7,344 nucleotides of DNA, from positions 1-7,344 of the forward strand of contig JAOPYP010000257.1 in the NCBI GenBank assembly GCA_025964635.1, written 5' to 3'. A program made the translations under genes and the position numbers. Below, piece after piece: positions 1 through 7,112 of the stretch. Each line of letters begins with the position of its first letter. The stretch's first letter is position 1. A model generated the notes under the pieces. The model was not told the origin of the DNA, made no database searches, and saw only the letters and a program-made list of their open reading frames with translations. The DNA comes from Actinomycetes bacterium. Lineage in GTDB: Bacteria; Actinomycetota; Actinomycetes; Streptosporangiales; Streptosporangiaceae.

Positions 1-2257
1 CGGGATCCAGGCCGGCCAGCTCGTCGGCGGCCGCCGCGGCCCTCAGCGCGGCCAGGGCCGTGACCCAGCCGGTCACCTGCTCGTCGAGGACCGCCTGGTC
101 CGCCGAGGCGAGCAGCGCCGAGCTGGCCAGGTCCGCCGAGGCGAAGTCACGGGCCGCTGCCTCGCGCTCGGCGCGCTCACCGGCCCTCCGCTCGTCGGCC
201 AGCGCGGCCGCGAGCTGGTCCAGCGCGGCGGCCAGGGAACGGTTGGTCTCCGCCGCGCCGCCCAGGGCCGCCTGCCGCTGCGCCACCGACGGGTGCCCCT
301 GGGCGGCGCCGGCCAGCTCGTCCTGCAGCTGGCTCAGCTCCGCGCCGGCCGCGGCGGCCCGGGCCTCGGCCGTGGCCTGCGCGGCGGCGGCGTCCTGCAG
401 TTCCTCCGCGACTCGCTGCTGCTGCGCGCGGCAGTCCGCGAGCCCCGCCTCGAGGCGGCTGACGTCTGCCGCGGCCTGTTCCGCCCGGGCCACCAGATCA
501 TCGACGGCGGCGGCCTCGGCGGCCAGGCCGTCCACGGTGCCGCCGTCCGCCACCGCGGCGCGGGCCGCCACCGCGGCGGCCAGCTCGTCGCGTTCGCGGG
601 TGAGCTGGGCGCGCGCGGCTTCCGCCGCATCCCGCCGCGCCGTGGCCGTGGCCAGGTCCTCCTCGGACACGAGGCCGCCGGCCGCCTGGGCGGGCGCGGG
701 GTGGGCGGTGGAGCCGCAGACCGGGCACGCGGCCCCGTCGGCGAGCTGCGCGGCCAGTTCCGCGGCCATGCCCTCCAGCCGCACCGCCAGCAGCTGCAGG
801 TGGGCCTCGGTCAGCGCCTGGTGCGTGTCGACGGCGTCGAGCAGGGCCGCGTTCTTGTCCGCGAGCAGCGGCTCCAGGCCGGCGAGGTCCGCGGCGGCGG
901 CCGCGCGCCGCCCCAGTGCGGCCTGTTGCTCGCGGGCGGCCCCAAGGCCAGTGGCCAGGAGCCGGGCCGCGGCCAGGTGCTCCTCTACCGCGGCGATCTG
1001 CCCGGGCAGGTCCGCACGGGCCGCTTCCAGGGCGCGGACCACGCTGGACGCGCTCGCGACCGCCTGCTGCGCCGTCCTCAGCGTGGTGACCCGGCCGGGC
1101 AGGCCGGCTTCGGCGTCGGCGAGATGCTGCAGGGAGGCCGCGTCCCGCTCGGCCGCCTCGGCCCGGACGAAGGCCTGCGCGGCGCCACCGCCCGCGAGCA
1201 TGGTGTCGTCCGGGTCGGGGACCAGCCGGAGCAGGCTCGCCCGGGCCTCGCGGACTGCCTCCTGGGCCTCGTTCCGCGCGCCGAGCAGCGGCCGCACCGG
1301 TTCAGCGCGCCGGGCCGCGGCCAGCCGCGCGGCCCGCTGGTCGTGCCCGGGCCGGGACGCCTCGTGCTCATGCAGCCGCCGCAGCGCCTCGGTCAGGCGG
1401 GTCATGAGGCGGGCCTGCTGCTGCTCCCGCTCGCAGGCGGCCAGCCGGGCGGCGGTGTCGGCCGCCGCCACCTCGAGTCCCGCCGCACTGACCCCCAGGC
1501 CCTCCGCGAGGTCCGCGGATACCTGCTTCAGGCGGGTCGCGCGGTCCGGGCCGGGCAACTCGAGCAGGTCGGCGCGGGCCGTGGCGTCCAGGCCCGCGGC
1601 CTCTGCCGCGGCGGAGGTGGCCGCGTTGATCGCGGCCTCGGCTTCCTGGCGCTGCCGGACCGCGGCCGCGCGGCGCCGGTCCAGCTCCGCCGTGACGCGG
1701 TCGTACAGCTGCGTGCCGAACAGCCTGCTGAGCAGCACCCGCCGGTCGTCGTCCGCGGCCTGCAGGAACTTCGCGAACTGGCCCTGCGGCAGCAGCATGA
1801 CCTGGGTGAACTGCGCCCGGTTAAGGCCGACGAGCTCGGTGACCAGATCCCCGGCCTCGGCCTTGTTGGCGGACAGGCTGACCCAGCCGCCGCCCTCGTG
1901 GCGCTGCAGGTGCACGTGGGCCGGCTCGGTGGTGAAGCCGTCCCCGCGCCGCTTGGGCCGCCGGTGCTCAGGCACCCGGGTCACCCGGTGGCGGACGCCG
2001 CGCACCGAGAACTCCAGGCTGGCCGACGGCTCGGCGTCCGGCGCGGCGAAATGCGAGCGCAGCCGGTCCTCGGCGGACTCGTCCCCGGCCAGCCCGCCGT
2101 ACAGGGCGAAGGTGATGGCGTCCAGGATCGTGGTCTTGCCCGACCCGGTCGGTCCTTCCAGCAGGAACAGGCCGCTGCTGGACAGCCGGCTGAAGTCGAT
2201 CCGCTGCGCCCGGGCGTACGGGCCGAACGCGGCCAGTTCCAGGCTATGCAGCCGCAT
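1..2257 (-). CDS. sbcC: SbcC, ATPase subunit of the SbcCD nuclease (C-terminus beyond window)
   Basis: SbcC is the Rad50-like ABC/SMC-family ATPase that with SbcD cleaves DNA hairpins and processes blocked double-strand ends in the cytoplasm. The frame is open from the ATG at 2257-2255 to the window edge, 752 codons, with no in-frame stop. The N-terminus reads MRLHSLELAAFGPYA, typical of the family. Walker A is GPTGSGKT at residues 35-42 (Lys41). The Q-loop region LLPQGQF is at 155-161. After that comes a long Ala/Glu/Arg/Leu-rich stretch, the presumed coiled-coil arm, interrupted by the zinc hook CPVCG with Cys511 and Cys514, then the returning arm. The signature motif, Walker B and C-terminal ATPase lobe lie outside the window. 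SbcC proteins are usually about 1,000 residues, so roughly a quarter is missing. The start shares one nucleotide with the sbcD stop (TGATG), implying coupled translation. The truncation is caused by the window edge, not by decay. Confidence 0.96.
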   Translation of the reverse strand, partial: MRLHSLELAAFGPYARAQRIDFSRLSSSGLFLLEGPTGSGKTTILDAITFALYGGLAGDESAEDRLRSHFAAPDAEPSASLEFSVRGVRHRVTRVPEHRRPKRRGDGFTTEPAHVHLQRHEGGGWVSLSANKAEAGDLVTELVGLNRAQFTQVMLLPQGQFAKFLQAADDDRRVLLSRLFGTQLYDRVTAELDRRRAAAVRQRQEAEAAINAATSAAAEAAGLDATARADLLELPGPDRATRLKQVSADLAEGLGVSAAGLEVAAADTAARLAACEREQQQARLMTRLTEALRRLHEHEASRPGHDQRAARLAAARRAEPVRPLLGARNEAQEAVREARASLLRLVPDPDDTMLAGGGAAQAFVRAEAAERDAASLQHLADAEAGLPGRVTTLRTAQQAVASASSVVRALEAARADLPGQIAAVEEHLAAARLLATGLGAAREQQAALGRRAAAAADLAGLEPLLADKNAALLDAVDTHQALTEAHLQLLAVRLEGMAAELAAQLADGAACPVCGSTAHPAPAQAAGGLVSEEDLATATARRDAAEAARAQLTRERDELAAAVAARAAVADGGTVDGLAAEAAAVDDLVARAEQAAADVSRLEAGLADCRAQQQRVAEELQDAAAAQATAEARAAAAGAELSQLQDELAGAAQGHPSVAQRQAALGGAAETNRSLAAALDQLAAALADERRAGERAEREAAARDFASADLASSALLASADQAVLDEQVTGWVTALAALRAAAAADELAGLDP

Positions 2258-3480
2258 CAGGCGGCCGACTCGGCGTGCTGCGCCGCTTCGACGGCCGCGC
2301 GGAGCACCGCGCGGTGCGTGTCGTCGGCCGGCCCGCCGCTGGTGAACTCCACGAACATGCCACAGATCTCGACCGGGTCGGTCGCCGAGGCCAGCCGCTC
2401 CAGGTCGGCGTCGGAGCTGGTCAGCTGGCCCTCCGGCGCGAAGTCCAGGACCAGCGTGTGCGGCCACTTCTCGCGCAGCCGTTCCATCGGGGCGGCCGGC
2501 CGCACCGTGTCGGTCAGCACCACCTTGACCCAGGCGCCGGCCAGGCCGGCGAGTTCCGCGTCGGCGCCGTGCTGGTCAGCACGGGCCAGAAGGCTGTCCA
2601 GCGTGCCGCGGACCTCGCGCAGCGGCCGGGGCACGGGCGTGTGCAGCGCGGTCGTGCGCACCTGGCCCGCTGCGTCGATCTCGGCCAGCGTGACTGACTT
2701 GCGGTGGTCCTTCTCGGAGAACGAGAACGCCAGCGGCGAGCCCGAGTACCGGATCACAGTGCTCTTTGTCACGGAGTCCCCCGTCAGGGGGCCCGGGCCA
2801 GGGCCTGGCGGCGGCCCGGCCCGCTGCGCGCCGTGCAGGTGGCCGAGGGCCACGTAACTGAACCCGGCGAACACCGCGGCCGGCACGTCGGCGACGCCGC
2901 CGACCCGGATGTCGCGCTCGGACTCGGCGGGCTGCCCGCCGGTGACGAAGGCGTGCGCGGCGACCACGGTGCGGCCGATGCCCCGGGCGGCGGCGTCCGC
3001 CCTGATCAGCCGGGCCGCCTCGGCCAGGACCGCCTCGTGCGTCCGGGACTGGACCCCGAGGTCGGCCATGACCGCGTCGGGCAGCAGGTAGGGGACGCCG
3101 TAGACGGCCACCGGCCCGTGCTCGTCCGCCAGCAGCACGGGCCGGGCCAGGTCCGCCACCGAGGTGCGCAGGTGGATCCCGGCCGCCTCGCTGAGCCCGG
3201 CGCCGAACCCGAGCCGGACGGCGGAGTCATGATTGCCGCTGGTCAGGATCACCGGGATGCGGGCCTGCGCGAAGCGGAGCAAGGTTGCGTCGAGCAGCCG
3301 GACCGCGTCCAGCGACGGCACCGCGCGGTCGTAGATGTCCCCGGCCACCACCACGGCACCGGCCTGCTGGCGGACTGCCTCGTCGAGCAGCCAGCGCAGG
3401 AAGCCGGCCTGATGGGGCAGCAGGTTCTCGCTGTGCAGCGTGCGCCCCAGGTGCCAGTCCGAGGTGTGGATCAGTCGCAT
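2257..3480 (-). CDS. sbcD: SbcD, Mre11-like nuclease subunit of SbcCD
   Basis: SbcD is the metal-dependent phosphoesterase that provides the exo- and endonuclease activity of the SbcCD complex. The 407-residue protein begins MRLIHTSDWHLGR, the usual family start, at an ATG. All phosphoesterase motifs are present: DWHLG (Asp8, His10), GDIYDR (Asp48), GNHD (Asn83, His84), AHAF (His176) and GHLH (His214, His216). The YSGSP segment follows at 245-249, and a C-terminal cap region includes a MERLREKWPHTL stretch typical of SbcD. Length is normal. One oddity is a Pro/Gly-rich insert at about residues 221-241, between GHLH and YSGSP, which are much closer together in most SbcD proteins I know. It should lie in a surface loop, and the metal ligands are untouched. 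A GGAGAG sequence sits 14 nt upstream of the ATG, farther than usual for a ribosome binding site. A tandem repeat array lies just upstream. sbcC follows with a 1-nt overlap. Confidence 0.96.
   Translation of the reverse strand: MRLIHTSDWHLGRTLHSENLLPHQAGFLRWLLDEAVRQQAGAVVVAGDIYDRAVPSLDAVRLLDATLLRFAQARIPVILTSGNHDSAVRLGFGAGLSEAAGIHLRTSVADLARPVLLADEHGPVAVYGVPYLLPDAVMADLGVQSRTHEAVLAEAARLIRADAAARGIGRTVVAAHAFVTGGQPAESERDIRVGGVADVPAAVFAGFSYVALGHLHGAQRAGPPPGPGPGPLTGDSVTKSTVIRYSGSPLAFSFSEKDHRKSVTLAEIDAAGQVRTTALHTPVPRPLREVRGTLDSLLARADQHGADAELAGLAGAWVKVVLTDTVRPAAPMERLREKWPHTLVLDFAPEGQLTSSDADLERLASATDPVEICGMFVEFTSGGPADDTHRAVLRAAVEAAQHAESAA
2758..2820 (-). other. Pro/Gly-rich in-frame insert in SbcD encoded by palindromic DNA
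   Basis: This segment encodes about residues 221-241 of SbcD, including PPPGPGPGPLTG, between the GHLH metal-binding motif and YSGSP. The DNA holds three adjacent inverted repeats: CCCCC-GTCA-GGGGG at 2778-2791, GGCCCGGGCC at 2790-2799 and GCCAGG-G-CCTGGC at 2797-2809. The symmetry is seen directly. That it is an insertion rests on my memory of normal family spacing and has not been checked by alignment. Confidence 0.5.
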
Positions 3481-3500
3481 CGCACCGCCGTGGACTCTCC

Positions 3501-3544
3501 GTGCTAATGGCCTGTGCTGAATGGCTGTGCTGAATGGCTGTGCT
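3501..3544. repeat. Tandem 13-nt repeat array upstream of sbcD
   Basis: GTGCT occurs four times at exactly 13-nt spacing (3501, 3514, 3527, 3540), separated by 8-nt spacers aatggcct, gaatggct and gaatggct. The last two full 13-nt units are identical and the first differs at two positions. On the minus strand the unit reads AGCACAGCCATTC. The array ends 21 nt upstream of the sbcD start, where promoter elements or operators would be expected. The array also holds the only TA dinucleotide in the gap, in CATTAG on the minus strand at 3505-3510, a weak -10 candidate. The repeat is certain; a regulatory role is inferred from position alone. Thirteen nucleotides is not a whole helical turn, so slippage duplication is also possible. 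Confidence 0.85.
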
Positions 3545-3823
3545 GGACGCGCCGGCCGGGCCGGCGGATCGGTGGGATCGTGACGCTCGCCATGATGCCG
3601 GACCGTGGCAGCATCGTCGGTGATCCCGGTCCCGTCCGCGTGTCGCCGTCACTCCGCCCGATGTGGCCCGTCCCGCCCGGCGGCCGCAGGCAGGTCACAT
3701 CACGCGCGCAGCCTGAGCAGGTGGCGTTCGGGCTGCCCGCCGCAGACCCCGATGGCCGGCGTGATCCGGCCGGGCGGACCGGGCGGCCGGCTGACTCGCC
3801 GCTCCCGGTCACCCGGCTGGGCG
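3545..3823. other. Non-coding gap between the helicase and sbcD
   Basis: Together with the repeat array this forms a 343-nt stretch without a convincing gene. It contains GC-rich inverted repeats: GCCGGCC-G-GGCCGGC at 3551-3565, a weaker pairing of GATGC (3594-3598) with GCATC (3611-3615), and the hairpin at 3766-3790. I see no convincing -35/-10 pair and no tRNA. Reading frames crossing it have no family resemblance or coding signal that I can recognise. The sbcD promoter must lie here unless sbcD is read through from the helicase. Confidence 0.6.
3766..3790 (-). terminator. Possible GC-rich terminator hairpin after the helicase gene
   Basis: CCGGCCG (3766-3772) and CGGCCGG (3784-3790) are perfect inverted repeats with an 11-nt loop, beginning 33 nt past the helicase stop. 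No U-tract follows. Terminators without U-tracts have been proposed in actinomycetes, but such GC pairings also arise by chance at this base composition. Confidence 0.3.
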
Positions 3824-6322
3824 CTAGAGCTGGCCCACGTCGGTGACCCGCAGCACCGCCTGGCCAGCCTCCTCGGAAGCGGCCAGGTCCACTTGCGCGG
3901 AGATGCCCCAGTCGTGGTCCCCGGCCGGGTCGTCGAAGATCTGCCGCAGCGTCCACGCCTGCGGTCCCTCGTCGATGATGAGCAGGGCGGGCCCGCGCGC
4001 GTCCGGCCCGGTGCCGATCTCGTCGTGCACGTCAAAGTACGGCTCGACCGCCGCCTCCCACGCCCCGGCGTCCCAGCCGTCCTCCGCGTCCAGCGCGCCG
4101 AGCTCGTCGTAGTGGCCGAGCGCGGCCAGCTCGACCCGGCGGAACAGCGCGTTGCGGACCAGGACCCGGAACGCGCGGACGTTGTGGGTGACGGCGGGCG
4201 GCCCTGCCTCCGTCTGGCTGACCAGCACGCCGGAGGGGTCCCGGAGCTGCTCCCACTCGTCGAGCAGGCTGGAGTCGACCTGGCGGACCAGCTCACCGAG
4301 CCACTCGATGAGGTCGGTGAGCTCCTCGGTCTTGGCCTCGTCGGGGACCGTGTTCCGGAGCGCCTTGTACGCGTCGGCCAGGTACCGCAGCACCAGGCCC
4401 TCCGAGCGTGACAGGCCGTAGAACCCGACATATTCCACGAAGGTCATGGCCCGCTCGTACATGTCGCGCACGACCGACTTGGGGGCCAGGGCGTAGTCGG
4501 CGACCCACGGGTGGCCCCGGCGGTACATGTCGTACGCGGCCTCGAGCAGATCGGCCAGCGGCTTCGGGTGGGTGACCGAGTCCAGCAGGTCCATCCGGGT
4601 GTCGTAGTCGATCCCATCGGCCTTCATCTGGGCGACGGCCTCACCGCGCGCCTTGAAGAGCTGGGCGGACAGCACCGTCCGCGGGTTGTCCAGGGTCGCC
4701 TCGATGGCCGACACCACATCCAGCGGGTACGACGGCGACTCGCGGTCCAGGAGTTCGATCGAGGCCAGGGCCAGCGGGGACAGCGGCTGGTTCAGCGCGA
4801 AATCGAACTGCAGGTCCACGGTGAGCCGGACCTGGCGGCCCTCGGTGTCCGGCTCATCCAGCCGTTCCACCACTCCCCCGGCCAGCAGCGCCCGGTAGAT
4901 CGCGATGGCCTGGTGGATGTGCCGGCGCTGGGCGGCCCGGTCCTCGTGGTTGTCGGTCAGCAGGTGGCGCAGGGCGGTGAACGCGTCGCCTGGCCGGCTG
5001 ATCACGTTCAGCAGCATGGCGTGGGTGACCTTGAAGCTGGACGTGAGCGGCTCGGGGTCGGCGGCGACCAGCCGCTCGAAGGTGGGCTGGCCCCAGGCGA
5101 TGAATCCCTCCGGCGGCTTCTTGCGGACCACCTTGCGCCGCTTCTTCGGGTCGTCGCCCGCCTTGGCCAGCAGGCGCTCGTTCTCCACCACGTGCTCGGG
5201 GGCCTGCACGACCACCCGGCCGGTGGTGTCAAACCCGGCCCGGCCGGCCCGGCCGGCGATCTGGTGGAACTCGCGGGCCTGGAGCAGCCGCGTCTTCGAC
5301 CCGTCGTACTTGGACATGGCGGTGAACAGGACCGTGCGGATCGGCACGTTGATCCCCACGCCCAGGGTGTCGGTACCGCAGATGACCTTCAGCAGCCCGG
5401 CCTGGGCCAGCGTCTCCACCAGCCGGCGGTACTTGGGCAGCATTCCGGCGTGATGGACCCCGATTCCGTGCCGGACCAGCCGGGACAGGGTCTTGCCGAA
5501 CCCGGCGGTGAACCGGAAGCCGCCGATCAGCGCGGCGATCTCGTCTTTCTCCGCGCGGGAGCAGACGTTGACGCTCATCAGCGCCTGGGCCTGCTCCAGC
5601 GCCGCCGCCTGGGTGAAGTGGACGACGTAGATGGGGGCCTGGTGGGTGCTGAGCAGCTCCTCCAGGGTCTCGTGCAGCGGGGTGATGACGTAGGAGTACG
5701 TCAGCGGCACCGGGCGCTCGGCCGACTGCACGACGGCGGTCGGCCGCCCGGTGCGCCGGGTCAGGTCGGACTCGAACCGGGTGACGTCGCCCAGGGTCGC
5801 CGACATCAGCACGAACTGGACCCGCGGCAGCTCGATGATCGGCACCTGCCAGGCCCAGCCGCGGTCCGGGTCGGCGTAGAAGTGGAACTCATCCATCACA
5901 ACCTGCCCGACATCCGCGCCGGCGCCATCCCGCAGCGCGATGCTGGCCAGCACCTCGGCGGTGCAGCAGATGATCGGCGCGGTCGCGTTGACGCTGGCGT
6001 CGCCGGTCATCATGCCGACGTTGGCCGGGCCGAAGGCGGCGCAGAGCGCGAAGAACTTCTCCGACACCAGGGCCTTGATCGGCGCGGTGTAGAAGGACCG
6101 GCGCCCGCCGGCCAGCGCCGCGAAGTGCGCCCCGGTGGCGACCAGGCTCTTGCCGGAGCCGGTCGGGGTGGACAGGATCACGTTGGCCCCGGACACCACC
6201 TCGATGAGGGCTTCTTCCTGGTGCGGGTAGAGGGCCAGGCCCTGCTCCTTGGCCCAGCCGGCGAACGCGTCGAAGAGCGCGTCGGGCGCAGCGTCAGCCG
6301 GGAGAAGGTCGGTGAGGGTCAC
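3824..6322 (-). CDS. Ski2/Mtr4-like DEAD/DEAH-box helicase with DUF3516-type C-terminus
   Basis: This 832-residue superfamily 2 protein should use ATP to unwind or remodel RNA or DNA; its substrate is unknown. The helicase core carries motif I STPTGSGKS at 51-59 (Lys58), motif II DEFH at 144-147, motif III SAT at 174-176, a VVHFTQ strand at 233-238, GIGVHHAGMLP at 286-296, motif V TDTLGVGIN at 317-325 and motif VI QIAGRAGRAGFD at 354-365. The HHAGMLP and AGRAGR forms are characteristic of the Ski2/Mtr4 group. A basic patch KKRRKVVRKK follows at 393-402. The remaining 430 or so residues match my recollection of the actinobacterial DUF3516 architecture rather than HelY. The start is GTG at 6322-6320; an in-frame TAA lies eight codons upstream with no alternative start between. 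No Shine-Dalgarno sequence is visible, so the message may be leaderless. The stop is TAG. It is separated from sbcD by 343 nt. Confidence 0.9.
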   Translation of the reverse strand: MTLTDLLPADAAPDALFDAFAGWAKEQGLALYPHQEEALIEVVSGANVILSTPTGSGKSLVATGAHFAALAGGRRSFYTAPIKALVSEKFFALCAAFGPANVGMMTGDASVNATAPIICCTAEVLASIALRDGAGADVGQVVMDEFHFYADPDRGWAWQVPIIELPRVQFVLMSATLGDVTRFESDLTRRTGRPTAVVQSAERPVPLTYSYVITPLHETLEELLSTHQAPIYVVHFTQAAALEQAQALMSVNVCSRAEKDEIAALIGGFRFTAGFGKTLSRLVRHGIGVHHAGMLPKYRRLVETLAQAGLLKVICGTDTLGVGINVPIRTVLFTAMSKYDGSKTRLLQAREFHQIAGRAGRAGFDTTGRVVVQAPEHVVENERLLAKAGDDPKKRRKVVRKKPPEGFIAWGQPTFERLVAADPEPLTSSFKVTHAMLLNVISRPGDAFTALRHLLTDNHEDRAAQRRHIHQAIAIYRALLAGGVVERLDEPDTEGRQVRLTVDLQFDFALNQPLSPLALASIELLDRESPSYPLDVVSAIEATLDNPRTVLSAQLFKARGEAVAQMKADGIDYDTRMDLLDSVTHPKPLADLLEAAYDMYRRGHPWVADYALAPKSVVRDMYERAMTFVEYVGFYGLSRSEGLVLRYLADAYKALRNTVPDEAKTEELTDLIEWLGELVRQVDSSLLDEWEQLRDPSGVLVSQTEAGPPAVTHNVRAFRVLVRNALFRRVELAALGHYDELGALDAEDGWDAGAWEAAVEPYFDVHDEIGTGPDARGPALLIIDEGPQAWTLRQIFDDPAGDHDWGISAQVDLAASEEAGQAVLRVTDVGQL

Positions 6323-6326
6323 AAGT

Positions 6327-6351
6327 ATTAAATGCCGGCGCCCGGCTTAAT
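6327..6351 (-). terminator. Stem-loop between the DUF72 gene and the helicase, probable terminator
   Basis: GCCGG (6334-6338) pairs with CCGGC (6342-6346) around a CGC loop. ATTAA (6327-6331) also pairs with TTAAT (6347-6351) past a 2-nt bulge, giving ten base pairs. On the minus strand the GC stem begins 23 nt after the DUF72 stop and is followed by ATTTAATACTT, a broken T-rich run. This fits termination of the DUF72 transcript. The same AT-rich run directly precedes the helicase GTG, so it may also serve as the helicase -10 region, although it matches TANNNT poorly. Confidence 0.5.
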
Positions 6352-6368
6352 GTTCCCGGCCGCCGCTC

Positions 6369-7106
6369 TCAGCCGGGATGCTGGCCGAGGAGCCGCCGCA
6401 AGGCCCGCGCATCACGTACGGCATTCGCATGGCCGTCGTTGTTGAAGTAGGCGAAAACGTCGCGCCCGGCCGCGTCCCATTCCCGGATACGGGCCGCCCA
6501 CCAGGACAGATCGGCCTGGCTGTAGGAACCCGCATAAAGATGATGGTGATCAGGGCCGTGCAGCCGCACGTAGGTGAAATCGGTGGTGGCCCGCAGAACA
6601 CACGGCAGGCCCGCGCCGCTCATCACGCAATAGGCGGCCCGGTGCGCCTCGAGCAGGGCGAAGACCTCCTCGCAATGCCAGCTGGAATGGCGGAACTCGA
6701 CGGCGACCCGCATCCATTCCGGGACCAGCCGCAGGAAATAGGCCAGCCTCGCGTCATCGCGCGGCTGGGCCGGGCCGAGCTGGGCCAGCAGCACGGCCCG
6801 TTTACCGCCCAGCTCGTGCCAGCCCGCGCCGATGCGCTGCAGCCAGGTTTCCGGGCCGTACAGTTTCCGCCCGTGGGTCAGGCCCCGCGGCGCCTTGACC
6901 GACAGGCAGAACCCCTCGGGCAATTTCTGCCGCCAATGGCGGAACGTCTCCGGCCGGGGCCAGCGGTAGAAGCTGCTGTTCAGCTCGGCGGTCTCGAACG
7001 CGGCCGCGTAGCGGCCCAGCCGGTCCCGCGCGGGCAGCCCGGGCGGGTAGAGCTCTGGCTCCCAGTGGGCGTAACTCCACCCCGAGGTTCCGATCCTGAT
7101 GGCCAC
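6369..7106 (-). CDS. DUF72 (YecE-like) family protein
   Basis: The 245-residue protein belongs to the DUF72 family, predicted TIM-barrel-like cytoplasmic proteins without an established biochemical function. Family landmarks in order are GTSGWSY at 6-12, ELNSSFYR at 41-48, VKAPRGLTH at 70-78, LGP at 110-112, VEFRHSSW at 136-143, YVRLHG at 179-184, YAGSY at 191-195 and YFNND followed by ANA at 220-229. The barrel appears complete and length is typical. The start is GTG at 7106-7104, which places the GTSGW motif at the expected position. The gene begins 6 nt after the stop of the upstream reading frame, with no strong ribosome binding site visible, so translation may depend on coupling. A stem-loop follows its TGA stop. 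Codons ending in A or T are clearly more frequent than in the helicase, especially in the second half (CAT, GAT, TAT, CGT), which could mean a different origin or weaker codon selection. Confidence 0.93.
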   Translation of the reverse strand: MAIRIGTSGWSYAHWEPELYPPGLPARDRLGRYAAAFETAELNSSFYRWPRPETFRHWRQKLPEGFCLSVKAPRGLTHGRKLYGPETWLQRIGAGWHELGGKRAVLLAQLGPAQPRDDARLAYFLRLVPEWMRVAVEFRHSSWHCEEVFALLEAHRAAYCVMSGAGLPCVLRATTDFTYVRLHGPDHHHLYAGSYSQADLSWWAARIREWDAAGRDVFAYFNNDGHANAVRDARALRRLLGQHPG

Positions 7107-7112
7107 CCGGGC

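Noticed and set aside
60..2857. Two very long plus-strand frames (60-2345 and 293-2857) opposite sbcC and sbcD
   Set aside because: Their translations are low-complexity Ala/Arg/Ser or Gly/Arg/Gln-rich without any domain, while the minus strand encodes SbcC and SbcD with all expected motifs. Long antisense frames are normal at this GC content.
3514..3846. Plus-strand 110-codon frame in the gap between the helicase and sbcD
   Set aside because: It begins inside the tandem repeat, runs into the helicase 3' end on the opposite strand and shows neither a ribosome binding site nor a recognisable family.
3227..3956. Minus-strand frames reading through the gap (3227-3652 and 3504-3956)
   Set aside because: They overlap sbcD or the helicase in other frames, and their unusual HSHSAQ repeats simply reflect the 13-nt DNA repeat.
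3824..6322. Calling the helicase HelY or a DNA-repair RecQ-type helicase
   Set aside because: The core is Ski2/Mtr4-like, but the C-terminal half looks to me like the DUF3516 architecture rather than the HelY one, and no RecQ-specific zinc or HRDC region is visible.
4511..6331. 606-codon plus-strand frame opposite the helicase
   Set aside because: It mirrors the helicase gene, has Gly/Gln/Arg/Val-rich composition and no motif, and the minus strand carries all SF2 helicase motifs.
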